Shown piece by piece: positions 25,538-35,028 of a stretch of DNA of 64,000 bases. The stretch is from CATOSK01 sp963665735 (GTDB lineage Bacteria; Chloroflexota; Dehalococcoidia; Lucifugimonadales; UBA3495). Position 1 is the stretch's first letter. Every line of letters begins with the position of its first letter. The notes below the pieces were generated by a model. That model had not been told where the DNA came from, did not search any database, and was given only the letters and a program-made list of their open reading frames with translations. The stretch spans positions 124,001-188,000 of the forward strand of contig OY762444.1 of NCBI GenBank assembly GCA_963665735.1. Direction: 5' to 3'. The position numbers and the translations under genes are program-made.

Positions 25538-26007
25538 CGTTGCAAAATCAACCTGTCCCTGGGAAACGCCATCTCCGGCAGCCCATCCAGCCCGAAAAAT
25601 CCTACTTCCAACGCCTCGTCTCCCGCCGCCAGCGTTCCCCCAACTTCCTTCCCCGCAAAGGCCGCCACAATCACCGGATGCCCCCGTTCCGAAAACAGCC
25701 CAATCAGCCCCGCAATTTCAATCCGCAACCCGGTTTCCTCCCAGACCTCCCGCATCGCCGCGTCTTCCACCACCTCCCCCCGGTCAACATAACCTCCCGG
25801 CATACTCCACAGCCCGTAGCCCGGTTCGTTCCCCCGCCGCAACAGCAGAATCCGCCCGTCTCTTTCAATGACCGCCGTCGCCGCCACCTTGGGGTCGTAG
25901 TAAATGACCCGCCCGCACTTGGGACACACCGGGCGTAAAGCCCCCGACGCCTCCCGTTCCTCCAGGGCCGTAGCGCAGCTGGGGCAAAACCTGTCCTGCG
26001 ACTGCAT
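25510..26007 (-). CDS. Nudix hydrolase with zinc ribbon (NudC-like)
   Basis: Hydrolyses nucleoside diphosphates linked to another moiety. The 165-residue protein opens with a zinc ribbon (CPSCATALE, CPKCGRVIYYDPK) like NudC, and carries a complete Nudix box GGYVDRGEVVEDAAMREVWEETG. It lacks the N-terminal domain of full-length NADH pyrophosphatase, so the substrate may differ. ATG 26007; it overlaps comF, so the pair is translated from one message. Confidence 0.9.
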   Translation of the reverse strand: MQSQDRFCPSCATALEEREASGALRPVCPKCGRVIYYDPKVAATAVIERDGRILLLRRGNEPGYGLWSMPGGYVDRGEVVEDAAMREVWEETGLRIEIAGLIGLFSERGHPVIVAAFAGKEVGGTLAAGDEALEVGFFGLDGLPEMAFPRDRLILQRWREGKERR

Positions 26008-26061
26008 GAATCATCAACTCCTGCTGGCCTGTCCATCCCGCCCAAAGAAACCCCGTGGATA

Positions 26062-26310
26062 ACCGTCATCCCGGCCTTGGGTGAAAAGTCATTCCGGCGC
26101 AAGCCGGAATCCAGAAATCCATGCCAAAACCAGCCTTGGCTGTTGCTAGCGGCTTCGGATTCTTAACCTGTGTGGGTGGGGCACCTTGCCCTTCGACCCC
26201 TCGCCCCCAACCCGTCATTCCCGCGAAAGCGGGAATCCAAGTCCTTGTCTGGAACCAACGCCGTCCCGCCCTCTACCGTCATTCCGGCGAAAGCCGGAAT
26301 CCAGAAATCC
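26062..26310. repeat. Repeat cluster (A, A2, A)
   Basis: A partial copy (26062-26080), a full family A copy (26087-26120), an A2 copy (26212-26246) and another family A copy (26276-26310) fill the 365-base gap between the Nudix and ribokinase genes. No gene is seen. Confidence 0.8.
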
Positions 26311-26372
26311 TTGCCCATACCGACGTTGCTCTTCCCGTCTCCTCCCCCCTGACTGGCCAAACCCCGCCGTCA

Positions 26373-27305
26373 CTACGCCCTTCCCGCCAGCAGTCGCTCC
26401 ACGTCGGCCCGCAGGGGCATGGCATCCTGCGCCCCGCTCCGACTTACCGCCAACGCCCCGGCAGTTGTTGCCGTGATAACCGCCCGGTGATAATCCTGGC
26501 CCCGTCCCAACGCTACCGCCAGCGCCCCGTTGAAGGCGTCTCCCGCCCCTACCGTGTCCACCGCCGCTACTTCCAACGCCGGAACGTGCTGGGCCCCGTC
26601 GGCGGTGGCGTAGTAACAACCCCCGTCTCCCAGCGTAACTATCGCCGACTCTGCGCCTTTCGCCAGCAAAGCCTCCGCCGCCCGCGCCGCCGAATCCACG
26701 TCCGCCACCACAAACCCCACCAACGCCTGCGCCTCCGTTTCGTTGGGAGTAATCACGCTGCAATACTCGAAAAACTTTTCCGGCAACGGGCGCACCGGCC
26801 CCGGGTCCAAAATCACCCGCTTGCCTAAGTCTTTTGCCATCCGCGCCACTTCCAGCGACAACTCGATAGACACTTCCAGTTGCAGCAAGACCCCCGACGC
26901 CGCTGGCAAAAGCGTCTTGATTCTCTCCAACTCCGGCTCCCCGCAGGTATCGTTGGCCCCCAGCACTTGCACAATCCGGTTTTGGGAAGAGTTGTCAATA
27001 CTGATGACCGCTATCCCCGACGTAGTATCCGAAACCCCCACCGCCGCAATATCCACTCCGGCGGCCTCCAACGCCGCCAGCAGTTGACCCCCAAACAGGT
27101 CGTTGCCCACCCGTCCTACCATCATCACCTGTCCACCCATGCGAGCCGCGGCCACCGCTTGATTCGCCCCCTTGCCGCCGGGATAAGTCAAGAAACGGCT
27201 CCCCACCACCGTCTCCCCCGATTCCGGGAACCGTTCCGAAACCGTCACCAGGTCCATGTTTATCCCGCCCAAAACGATAACGGCGGGTCCTTCCGACTCA
27301 ACCAT
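26373..27305 (-). CDS. rbsK: Ribokinase-like sugar kinase (PfkB family)
   Basis: Phosphorylates ribose or a related sugar at the expense of ATP. The 310-residue protein has GGINMDLV near the start, the PfkB signature 1 region YPGGKGANQAVAAARMGG near residue 42, ILDPGPVRPLP near 164, the NETEA motif near 186, and signature 2 DTVGAGDAFNGALA near 250 with the catalytic Asp. ATG 27305 is chosen because the conserved VIVLGGINMD begins 10 residues later. It is isolated from any transporter or ribose regulator. Confidence 0.9.
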   Translation of the reverse strand: MVESEGPAVIVLGGINMDLVTVSERFPESGETVVGSRFLTYPGGKGANQAVAAARMGGQVMMVGRVGNDLFGGQLLAALEAAGVDIAAVGVSDTTSGIAVISIDNSSQNRIVQVLGANDTCGEPELERIKTLLPAASGVLLQLEVSIELSLEVARMAKDLGKRVILDPGPVRPLPEKFFEYCSVITPNETEAQALVGFVVADVDSAARAAEALLAKGAESAIVTLGDGGCYYATADGAQHVPALEVAAVDTVGAGDAFNGALAVALGRGQDYHRAVITATTAGALAVSRSGAQDAMPLRADVERLLAGRA

Positions 27306-27385
27306 AACCCGCCCAACGTAACACCCCCCCAACCCCCGGTCAACCGCCACCCATATCCGATAGGGTTTTAATTCCCGGCCCTATC

Positions 27386-27472
27386 CGTCATTCCCGCGAA
27401 AGCGGGAATCCAAGTCTTTCCTTCTTAACAACCCACCCCGTCATTCCGGCGTAGGCCGGAATCCAGAAGTCC
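27386..27472. repeat. A2 and A copies
   Basis: An A2 copy (27386-27417) and a family A copy (27437-27472) in the divergent gap ahead of the GT20 gene. Confidence 0.8.
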
Positions 27473-27509
27473 TTGCCAAAGCCGACGCCAGTTGTCCCGC
27501 GTCCCTTGC

Positions 27510-27538
27510 TTGACAAGGGTTGCGGTTAGGCATAACCT
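27510..27538 (+). promoter_or_regulatory. Possible promoter of the GT20 gene
   Basis: TTGACA (27510-27515) with a 17-base spacer to TAACCT (27533-27538). The -35 is perfect, the -10 weak. Confidence 0.4.
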
Positions 27539-27671
27539 GAAACTAACACAACACGAAAAAAATCCTCTTCAACACACCAAAAGCAAACGCCATTTCCAGC
27601 CAGTGGATTGGGAGGAAAACGGGCCTTGGCGTCAACGGCTTGACCGGCTGGGGCCTTCTTGAGGGAAAGAC

Positions 27672-29177
27672 ATGGCTGACCTTAATCAGCTGTGCGAAGA
27701 TATACTGGCCAGCCGCCCCCTGATACTGGCAAGCAACCGCGGCCCCGTGGAGCATCAAATGACTCCCGAAGGTCGCGCCGAACCTCGCCGGGGCAGCGGC
27801 GGCATCGTAACAGCCCTGAACACCCTGGCCCAAACAGCCCCTTTTACCTGGGTTTCCAGCGCAATGGGCGAAGGCGACCGCGTAATCTCCAACAACGGCG
27901 CCGGCCCGGCCCTTAACTCTCCCCTGCCCGGCCACAAGGTCAAGCTCCGCTACGTCGTCACCCCCCGCCGGGTTTACCATAAGTATTTCAACGTCTTCTG
28001 CAACCCGTTGCTCTGGTTCTTGCAGCACTATATGTGGAACCCGCCCTACAACCCCAACGTGGACGCCAGCGTCCATGACGCCTGGAAGAACGGCTACATT
28101 CCCGTCAACCAGGCTTTCGCCCGCACCGTGGTTGAGGAAGCCCGCGCCGCCGGCCGTCCCCCGGTGGTCATGGGCCACGATTACCACCTCTACCTGCTCC
28201 CTGAAATGGTGCGGAAGGAAGCCCCGGAAGCCTTGATTCAGCACTTCATACATATCCCTTGGCCGACGCCCCGCTACTGGCAGATGGTGCCCCGTTACAT
28301 CATCAGCGAAATCTGCTCCGCTCTGTGCCGCTCCGACATCCTCGGCTTCCAAACCGCCCAGGACCGCCAGAGTTTCCTCGATTCCGTGGAAGAGTTTTTG
28401 CCCCAAGCCGAAGTTGACCGGCGGGAGAACCGGGTGGCCTGCGAGGGCCAGGAAACGGCGGTCAACGTCTATCCCATTTCCATCAACGTGGCCGAAGTCC
28501 AGCGCATCGCTGCCTCCCCCCGGGCCACCGAGTACGAATCCCGTTTGCAGTCCCTCCGCAACGAAGTAACCATCGTGCGGATTGACCGGGCCGAGCCGAA
28601 CAAGAACGTGGTGCGGGGTTTCCGCGCCTACGAACTGCTGCTGTCCCGTCACCCCGAACTTCACGGCAAGGTCAATTTCCTCGCCTTCCTGGTGCCTTCC
28701 CGCACCCACATCCGCCAGTACCAGCGTTATATGGACGAAATCCAGCAGATTATTGACCAGATTAACCGCCGCTTCGGAAATCCCGAATGGCAGCCCATCC
28801 GCGCCTTCCTGGAAAACAACTACACCCAGGCCATCGCCGGCATGAAGTTGTATGACATCCTCCTGGTCAACACCATCATCGAGGGCATGAACCTGGTGGC
28901 CAAAGAGGGGCCGGTGGTCAACGCCAACGACGGCGTCCTGGTGCTGTCCGAAAGCAGCGGCGCCTACCGGCAGCTCATGGACGGCGCGCTGCCCGTGTCG
29001 CCCACCGACATTGAAGGCACTATGGAAACCCTTTACCAAGCCATCCAAATGTCCCCGGAAGAGCGCAAGACCCGGGCCGTGGCCCTGTCCGAAAGCATCC
29101 GCCGCGAGGACATTCACCACTGGATTACCAGCCAATTGGCCGACCTGGAAACCCTGCTGGACAAGAAACCGGCTTGA
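27672..29177 (+). CDS. GT20 glycosyltransferase (trehalose-6-phosphate synthase-like)
   Basis: Transfers glucose from a nucleotide sugar to a phosphorylated acceptor, in compatible-solute synthesis. The 501-residue protein has LILASNRGPVEH at the N-terminus, the GSGGIVTAL loop near 42, GHDYHLYLLP near 170, the phosphate/donor site RIDRAEPNKNVVRGF near 307 (the R...K pair) and IIEGMNLVAKEGPVV near 400. The family also contains glucosylglycerol-phosphate synthases, and no otsB phosphatase is adjacent, so the acceptor is open. ATG 27672 with GAGGGAAAG upstream. A protein of unknown function follows in the same operon. Confidence 0.87.
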   Translation: MADLNQLCEDILASRPLILASNRGPVEHQMTPEGRAEPRRGSGGIVTALNTLAQTAPFTWVSSAMGEGDRVISNNGAGPALNSPLPGHKVKLRYVVTPRRVYHKYFNVFCNPLLWFLQHYMWNPPYNPNVDASVHDAWKNGYIPVNQAFARTVVEEARAAGRPPVVMGHDYHLYLLPEMVRKEAPEALIQHFIHIPWPTPRYWQMVPRYIISEICSALCRSDILGFQTAQDRQSFLDSVEEFLPQAEVDRRENRVACEGQETAVNVYPISINVAEVQRIAASPRATEYESRLQSLRNEVTIVRIDRAEPNKNVVRGFRAYELLLSRHPELHGKVNFLAFLVPSRTHIRQYQRYMDEIQQIIDQINRRFGNPEWQPIRAFLENNYTQAIAGMKLYDILLVNTIIEGMNLVAKEGPVVNANDGVLVLSESSGAYRQLMDGALPVSPTDIEGTMETLYQAIQMSPEERKTRAVALSESIRREDIHHWITSQLADLETLLDKKPA

Positions 29178-29235
29178 ATCCGGCAACCGGCGCATTCCCC
29201 GACCGACCCCGGCGGGGATAAGGAGAACACCCCCA

Positions 29236-29811
29236 ATGGATGATATGTTCAAGGGCTACATTCCTGAAGATGAACGCCCCGACATCCAGATTTACATTTT
29301 CCCCCACCTTCAGGAATTCATAACCATTGACCTGCGCGAGCCGTCCCCCTTGGTGACGCTGCTCCACACCGACCAGGTCTTTGCCGAAGACTTCTTCCAC
29401 ACCGTAGAGCGGGAATTCTCCATCATGGTGCGCGAGGAAAACCGCCATCCCTTCGCCCATCTCATCAACCTCCCCCTCCGCATGGAAGAAATTGTCCGCG
29501 GCGTCGCCATGAACTGCGTTATGGACCGCTTGGGCATTGACGCCGATGATGAGGAAAGCGCCCCTTCCATCATGGTGTTCGTCATCAGTGGCGGCGCATT
29601 GGCGATGCACTCGGAAAAGCTGATTCAAGCCGTGCGGGAACTGCTGGGAACCGCCCCGGAACGCCCCTCCGCAGCCAATTGGGAAGACACCCTGGCCCGG
29701 CTGGTGCAGGAAGAAAACGATGCCTTGCAGGACATCAACCGGCAGGAGTTGGCCGAAGCCCTCAACAGCGAGTCCCCCGACTACTTTTCCCTATGGGAAA
29801 ACCGCAACTAA
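29236..29811 (+). CDS. Unrecognised protein downstream of the GT20 gene
   Basis: A 191-residue, acidic, soluble protein of no recognised family. Segments DIQIYIFPHLQEFITIDLREPS near residue 15, FVISGGALAMHSEKLIQAVRELLG near 115 and the acidic C-terminus (EENDALQDINRQELAEALNSE) suggest an alpha/beta protein. ATG 29236 follows AAGGAG at 29220-29225, 58 bases after the GT20 stop, so co-transcription is likely. A regulatory or accessory role in solute synthesis is only a guess from position. Confidence 0.8.
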   Translation: MDDMFKGYIPEDERPDIQIYIFPHLQEFITIDLREPSPLVTLLHTDQVFAEDFFHTVEREFSIMVREENRHPFAHLINLPLRMEEIVRGVAMNCVMDRLGIDADDEESAPSIMVFVISGGALAMHSEKLIQAVRELLGTAPERPSAANWEDTLARLVQEENDALQDINRQELAEALNSESPDYFSLWENRN

Positions 29812-29817
29812 GAGGTA

Positions 29818-29920
29818 TCGTCATTCCGGCGTAGGCCGGAATCCAGAAATCCTTGTCAAGGCGGACATCGGCCTAAATGTCCCCTCCTCCTCCGAAGGGG
29901 AGGGCTAGGGTGGGGGTAGT
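29818..29920. repeat. Family A and family B copies
   Basis: Family A copy (29818-29853) then a family B copy (29879-29920) immediately ahead of the LLM gene. Confidence 0.8.
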
Positions 29921-29954
29921 ACCCCCCATCGGGGCCAAAATTACCGGGAGCAGC

Positions 29955-30977
29955 ATGGAACGCACATCATTAGCCTTTGGCAGCCGGCAAGACACCGCCA
30001 ACGCCGACTTGATTGCCGTGGCGCGGCAAGCCGACGCCTTGGGATACGATACCTTCTTCACCGGCGAGTCCTGGGGCCGTGACGCCTTCACTCTCTTGAC
30101 CCAGGTGGCTTGCCACACCCAACGCCTGCGGGTAGCCACCGGCATCGTCACCGTGTTCAGCCGCACCCCGGCCCTCATCGCCCAGAGCATCGCCTCCCTG
30201 GACATTATTTCCGAAGGCCGCGCCACCCTGGGCTTGGGAACCAGCGGCCGAATCGTAATCGAAGACTGGCACGGCGTGGAATTTGACCGCCCCCTGGCCC
30301 GCACCCGCGAATACATCCAAATCATCCGCGCCGCCCTGTCCGGCGGCCCGGTTAATCACGATGGCCGGTTCTACCAGTTAAAGCGGTTTAGGATGCAGGT
30401 CTCCCCGGTGCAGGAAAGCATCCCCATTTACGTCGCCAGCCTTGGCCCCCGCAACCTGGAATTGACCGGCCAATTGGCCGACGGTTGGCTCCCCGTCTGG
30501 ACTCACCTGGAACATCTGCCCGACCTGAAAGCAACCGTGGTTGACGCTGCGGAAAGCGCCGGCCGCGACCCCAACCGCATTACCGTCGCCCCCCAGATTC
30601 TGTGCTGCGCCGCCGCCGACGATGAAGAATTGGAACGCGCCTACCGGGAAGTCCGCGGCCACATGGCCTATTACATCGGCGGCATGGGCAGCTACTATTT
30701 CGACCTGTTCCGCCGCTACGGTTATCAGCAGGAATGTCAAGCCGTCCGCCAAGCCTGGGCCAACCGCGACCGGGCCGCCGCGGCCGCCGCCGTCACCGAC
30801 GACATGGTGGACAACATCGCCGTGTTGGGAGACGCCGCCACCTGCCGCGCCAAGCTGGAACGGTTCCGCCGCAACGGGGCCGATATGCCCGTGGTGGCCT
30901 TCCCCCACGGCTCCGACTTGGCCGCCATCCAGCGCACCCTGGACACCTTGGCCCCGGCCCCGGAAACTGCCCCATGA
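29955..30977 (+). CDS. LLM-class flavin-dependent oxidoreductase
   Basis: A luciferase-like TIM-barrel enzyme using F420 or FMN. The 340-residue protein has LGYDTFFTGESWGRDAFTL near residue 27, RVATGIVTVFSRTPALIAQS near 62, and LGLGTSGRIVIEDWHGVEFDRP near 92, all typical of the F420-dependent group. The C-terminal domain ends PVVAFPHGSD. ATG 29955 follows CGGGAG (29945-29950). Its stop overlaps the start of the phosphoesterase gene (ATGA). Electron donor and substrate cannot be decided. Confidence 0.88.
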   Translation: MERTSLAFGSRQDTANADLIAVARQADALGYDTFFTGESWGRDAFTLLTQVACHTQRLRVATGIVTVFSRTPALIAQSIASLDIISEGRATLGLGTSGRIVIEDWHGVEFDRPLARTREYIQIIRAALSGGPVNHDGRFYQLKRFRMQVSPVQESIPIYVASLGPRNLELTGQLADGWLPVWTHLEHLPDLKATVVDAAESAGRDPNRITVAPQILCCAAADDEELERAYREVRGHMAYYIGGMGSYYFDLFRRYGYQQECQAVRQAWANRDRAAAAAAVTDDMVDNIAVLGDAATCRAKLERFRRNGADMPVVAFPHGSDLAAIQRTLDTLAPAPETAP

Positions 30978-31537
30978 AAATCGGCGTCATTTCGGATACC
31001 CATAGCGCCGGCAGCGGCCGCGACTTGCCCCAAGGGATACTCAACGCCCTGCGCGGCGTGGACTTGATTCTCCACTGCGGCGACCTGGAATGTCTGGGCG
31101 TCCTGGACGTTCTGGAAGAAGTCGCCCCCGTCCTTGCCGTCCGCGGTTACGAAGACCCGACGGAAAAGGGCGACCGCCTCGCCTACGCCCATCGCGTCGT
31201 CCGAGTCGAAGGCGTCAGCCTGGGGATGGTGCATGACATCCAATGGCCGACCACCGGCATAGCCACCACCCCCGACGGTTCCGGCCTCGTATTCCCGGAC
31301 GGCGAAGTATGCGAACTGCTGGTCAAGAAATTTGGCCAGCGCGTGGACGTGGTGCTTTTCGGGGATACCCACGAAGAACTGATTTGCAGCCACCAGGGAA
31401 CCCTCTTCATAAACCCCGGCAGCCCCACCTACCCCGGCAAACAACACCCCCCCGGCTCCCCGGGAACCTTGGCAATCCTCAACGTGGAACGCGGTTCCGT
31501 GTACCCCCGCCTAATTGACTTGGCCCGTCCGGACTAG
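30974..31537 (+). CDS. YfcE-like metallophosphoesterase
   Basis: A 187-residue calcineurin-like phosphodiesterase with metal motifs GVISDTHSA (residues 4-12), LHCGDLE (near 34), a Gly-Tyr-Glu in place of the usual GNxD (VRGYEDP near 58), GDTHEEL (near 132) and INPGSPTYPG (near 150). The third motif is altered: the family Asn and Asp are replaced, so activity may be reduced or changed. Translation is coupled to the LLM gene by an ATGA overlap. Confidence 0.87.
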   Translation: MKIGVISDTHSAGSGRDLPQGILNALRGVDLILHCGDLECLGVLDVLEEVAPVLAVRGYEDPTEKGDRLAYAHRVVRVEGVSLGMVHDIQWPTTGIATTPDGSGLVFPDGEVCELLVKKFGQRVDVVLFGDTHEELICSHQGTLFINPGSPTYPGKQHPPGSPGTLAILNVERGSVYPRLIDLARPD

Positions 31538-31558
31538 ACCTTCTCCTAGGAAACTCAA

Positions 31559-31702
31559 CCCGTCATTCCGGCGAAGGCCGGAATCCAGACATCCTTGCCA
31601 GAACCGACGTCGGCCTTCCGGTCCCTCCCCCCGCGACGGCGGCCAACGAAACCGTCTGGGCGTCATAATGATAGTAGGGGCAGGTTTCAAACCTGCCCCT
31701 AC
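31559..31702. repeat. Family A copy and family D palindrome
   Basis: Family A (31559-31594) and a GTAGGGGCAGGTTTC-type palindrome (31674-31702) between convergent genes. Confidence 0.8.
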
Positions 31703-31744
31703 CGATTTACACGAAGGACAACCTAATCGTAGTCGCGAATCCCC

Positions 31745-33841
31745 CTACCCCGCCAGGTTAATCAACCCCGTCTGGCTGAACACCGGCGCGAACACCAGCG
31801 ACACAATCGCCATCAACTTCAGCAAAATGTTCAGCGACGGCCCCGAAGTGTCCTTGAACGGGTCGCCCACCACGTCGCCCTCCACCGCCGCTTTGTGCGC
31901 GTCCGAACCCTTGCCACCGAAGTTGCCCAACTCCACGTACTTCTTGGCGTTGTCCCACGCCCCCCCGGCGCTGGCCATCATTATCGCCAGCATAAACCCC
32001 GACGCAATCGCCCCGATGAGCAGCCCTCCCAACGCCGCCGAACCCAGAATGAACCCGGTAGCCAACGGCGCGATTACCGCCATCACTCCCGGCGCAATCA
32101 TCTCCCGCAGCGCGCCCCGGGTGCTGATGTCCACGCACCGCGCCGAATCGGGCCGGGCCGTTCCTTCCATCAACCCCGGAATCTCCCGGAACTGCCGACG
32201 TACTTCGTCAACAATCCCTTGGGCCGCCCGTCCTACCGCCTGCATCGTCATGGCCGAGAAGATGAACGGCAGCATCGCCCCTACTACCACGCCGACCAGA
32301 ATCTCCGGTTGCAGCAGGTTGATTCCCGTGTTCCCGGCCTCCAGCCGTCCGTTGTCTCCTAGCTCGATCAATCCTGCGCTCACCGAGTACGCCGCCAGCA
32401 ACGCCAGCGCCGTCAACGCCGCCGAACCAATGGCGAAACCCTTGCCGGTGGCCGCCGTCGTGTTCCCCAGGGCGTCCAGCGCGTCCGTGCGCTCTCGCAC
32501 TTCCGGCTCCAGTTGCGCCTGCTCCGCAATCCCCCCGGCGTTGTCCGCCACCGGCCCGTAGGCGTCCGTCGCCAGCGTAATCCCCAGCGTGGACAGCAGC
32601 CCCACGCCGGCCAAGGCCACTCCGTAGAAACCGGCGAACCAGTAGGCCAGCAGTATCGCTATGGATATGCACACCACCGGAATCAACGTGCTGAGCATCC
32701 CGGTGGCTATCCCGCTGATTATTACCGTCGCCGCCCCGGTCTGCGATGACTCCGACACCCGTCGGGTGGGTTGATAGCTGTACGAAGTGTAGTACTCCGT
32801 CGCCAACCCGATTATCGTTCCCGCCACCAGCCCCGCCGCAACGCAGCCGAACCAGTACCAGTTGCCCGTAACCACGATGGTCAAAACTGCGGCGAAAACC
32901 AGCAGCAGACCGCCCGCGGCGAATATGCCGTACCGCAATGCCCAGAGCAGTTTCTCAAAATCCGCTTGTTCCCCGCTCCGTACCACGAAAGTCCCCAGGA
33001 TGGCGGCGATGATGCCCGCCCCGGCCAGCAGCATCGGGAAGAGCGCCTGCTCAAACTGCGGCTGCTGCATCGCGAAAAGCGTTCCCGCCCCCACCAATGC
33101 AATGGCGGAAATAATGCTTCCCACGTAGGACTCGAAAAGGTCGGCTCCCATTCCCGCCACGTCGCCCACGTTGTCGCCCACGTTGTCGGCGATTACGCCG
33201 GGGTTGCGCGGGTCGTCCTCCGGTATCCCCGCCTCAACCTTGCCCACCAGGTCCGAACCCACGTCGGCGGCTTTGGTGAATATACCGCCCCCCACCCTGG
33301 CGAACAGCGCGATGGAGCTGGCCCCGAAACCGAACCCGGCCACCGCGCTGATGTCCTGGAAAATCAGGTACAGGATGCTGACCCCCAGCAGCCCGATTCC
33401 TACCACCGTCACGCCCATTACCGTGCCGCTGGAAAACGCCACCCGCAGCGCCGGATTAAGGCCCCGCATGGCGGCGGCGGCGGTTCGCACGTTGGCCCGC
33501 ACCGCCACGTTCATCCCCACGAATCCCGCCAACCCGGAGCAAATCGTGCCGGCCAGGTAGGAAATCGCCGTCGCCGGGACCCCCAGGTCGTGGGTGAAAA
33601 GCGTGTAGTCCAGGATTGCCAAGACTACTGTAACCACCACCACCAGCGGCAGCAACGCCAGGTACTCCCGTTTCAGGAAAGCTGATGCCCCGGTACGAAT
33701 GGCGTCGCCGATTTCCGTCATTCGCTCGTTGCCCGCTTCGTTCCTTACGACCCGCATGGCCATAATCGCCGCAAAGACCAGCGCAATTGCCCCGGCAACC
33801 ACGGGCAGGGCAACCAGCAGAACGCTTGTGGATTCCATCAA
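31745..33841 (-). CDS. hppA: Membrane-bound pyrophosphatase (K+-dependent type)
   Basis: Couples PPi hydrolysis to H+ or Na+ export across the inner membrane. The 698-residue protein has about 16 membrane helices and the PPi-binding motifs DVGSDLVGKVEAGIPEDDPRN and GVIADNVGDNVGD near residue 215, plus a second Asp-rich site ATDAYGPVADNAGG near 425. The segment ALGNTTAATGKGFAIGSAAL has Ala where K+-independent enzymes have Lys, which indicates the K+-dependent subfamily; the coupling ion is not assigned. A start one codon in (ATG 33838) is equally possible. Confidence 0.95.
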   Translation of the reverse strand: MMESTSVLLVALPVVAGAIALVFAAIMAMRVVRNEAGNERMTEIGDAIRTGASAFLKREYLALLPLVVVVTVVLAILDYTLFTHDLGVPATAISYLAGTICSGLAGFVGMNVAVRANVRTAAAAMRGLNPALRVAFSSGTVMGVTVVGIGLLGVSILYLIFQDISAVAGFGFGASSIALFARVGGGIFTKAADVGSDLVGKVEAGIPEDDPRNPGVIADNVGDNVGDVAGMGADLFESYVGSIISAIALVGAGTLFAMQQPQFEQALFPMLLAGAGIIAAILGTFVVRSGEQADFEKLLWALRYGIFAAGGLLLVFAAVLTIVVTGNWYWFGCVAAGLVAGTIIGLATEYYTSYSYQPTRRVSESSQTGAATVIISGIATGMLSTLIPVVCISIAILLAYWFAGFYGVALAGVGLLSTLGITLATDAYGPVADNAGGIAEQAQLEPEVRERTDALDALGNTTAATGKGFAIGSAALTALALLAAYSVSAGLIELGDNGRLEAGNTGINLLQPEILVGVVVGAMLPFIFSAMTMQAVGRAAQGIVDEVRRQFREIPGLMEGTARPDSARCVDISTRGALREMIAPGVMAVIAPLATGFILGSAALGGLLIGAIASGFMLAIMMASAGGAWDNAKKYVELGNFGGKGSDAHKAAVEGDVVGDPFKDTSGPSLNILLKLMAIVSLVFAPVFSQTGLINLAG

Positions 33842-33947
33842 CGCACCTCAACCTTGGGGGTGATGCTCCCTCAGAGCGTTGGAAAAGTACCATATACCCC
33901 CTTACGGGTCAAATTAGCCCCAACAAAAAACCCTCCCCCAACCCTAA

Positions 33948-34072
33948 TCGTCATTGCGGCGAAAGCCGGAATCCAGAAACCCCAGCCCAAAACCAGCCTT
34001 GACCAACCAAGCATCCCCGGAAACAAAAACCCCCTCCCCCTCGACGGGGAAGGGTCAGGGTAGGGGTGACCC
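33948..34072. repeat. Family A and family B copies
   Basis: Family A copy (33948-33983) and family B copy (34029-34072) between hppA and the divergent SDR gene. Confidence 0.8.
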
Positions 34073-34155
34073 CACGGGAACAACCGGACAACTCCACCCC
34101 ATACCTTCAGGCCGGGTTGTGGTACAGTAACCCAAACTTACAGGGGACAATCGCA

Positions 34156-34929
34156 ATGGACGCAGCAAAACTCTTTGACCTGACCGGCCGGGTAGCCATC
34201 GTAACCGGCGGCAACGGCGGCCTTGGGCTTGCAATGGCCCTGGGACTGGCCGGCGCCGGCGCCAACATCGTGGTAGCGGCCCGCAACGAAGAAAAAATGG
34301 CGGCGGCCCTGGCCCAAATTCAAGCGTTGGGCGTGCAAGCCAAGGGCGTCCCCGTGGACGCTACTAGCGAAGACGACATAAACCGCATGGGTGCCGAAAC
34401 CGTCGCCCACTTCAACCGCGTGGACATCCTCATCAACAACGCCGGTGTCACCGTGCGAAAAGAACCGGAAGACCTGTCCGCCGACGAATGGGACAACGTG
34501 CTGGACGTGAACTTGCGGGCCTCATTCCTGGCCGCCAAGGCCGTTTATCCCCACATGAAAGCCCGGGGCGGCGGCAAGATTATCTCCATAGGCTCCATGT
34601 ATTCCATTTTCGGCGGCGGCGGCAGCGGCGCGCCCTACTCCTCCAGTAAGGGCGGCGTGGTGCAGCTTTCCAAGAGCCTGGCCGTCGCCTGGGCCAAGGA
34701 TAATATCCAGTGCAACGCCATCCTCCCCGGCTGGTTTATGACCGAGCTGACCGCGGCGGTGCCGGCCACCCAGCCGGAACGCTACGACCTGATTTGCCGC
34801 CGCATCCCCACCGGCCGCTGGGGCAACCCCGAAGAACTACAAGGCACGGCAGTTTTCCTGTCCTCCCCGGCCTCCGACTACGTTACCGGCGCCGTAATCA
34901 CCGTGGACGGCGGCTACTCCGTCTTTTAA
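34156..34929 (+). CDS. Short-chain dehydrogenase/reductase
   Basis: A 257-residue classical SDR that moves hydride between NAD(P) and a hydroxyl/keto substrate. Cofactor loop TGGNGGLG (residues 18-25), NNAG near 95, catalytic Ser in ISIGSMYS and the YSSSK catalytic pair near 160, with the C-terminal VTGAVITVDGGYS. It resembles gluconate 5-dehydrogenase-type enzymes. ATG 34156 has AGGGGA 8 bases upstream; the ORF extends further up but that part is repeat sequence. Confidence 0.92.
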   Translation: MDAAKLFDLTGRVAIVTGGNGGLGLAMALGLAGAGANIVVAARNEEKMAAALAQIQALGVQAKGVPVDATSEDDINRMGAETVAHFNRVDILINNAGVTVRKEPEDLSADEWDNVLDVNLRASFLAAKAVYPHMKARGGGKIISIGSMYSIFGGGGSGAPYSSSKGGVVQLSKSLAVAWAKDNIQCNAILPGWFMTELTAAVPATQPERYDLICRRIPTGRWGNPEELQGTAVFLSSPASDYVTGAVITVDGGYSVF

Positions 34930-34946
34930 CAACCGGCTGCTCAAAA

Positions 34947-34990
34947 ATCCCCTCCCCCTACCAGGGGGAGGGTTAGGGTGGGGGTGAACC
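34947..34990. repeat. Family B repeat
   Basis: CCCCTCCCCCTACCAGGGGG hairpin with GGGTTAGGGTGGGGGTGA-type tail, 18 bases after the SDR stop. Confidence 0.85.
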
Positions 34991-35028
34991 CGCCCTCATT
35001 CCTGCGCCAGCGGCGGGCTATGGTCCGT

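Noticed and set aside
27543..29252. 569-codon minus-strand frame opposite the GT20 gene
   Set aside because: The + strand frame has the complete GT20 motif set; the antisense frame shows no family features.
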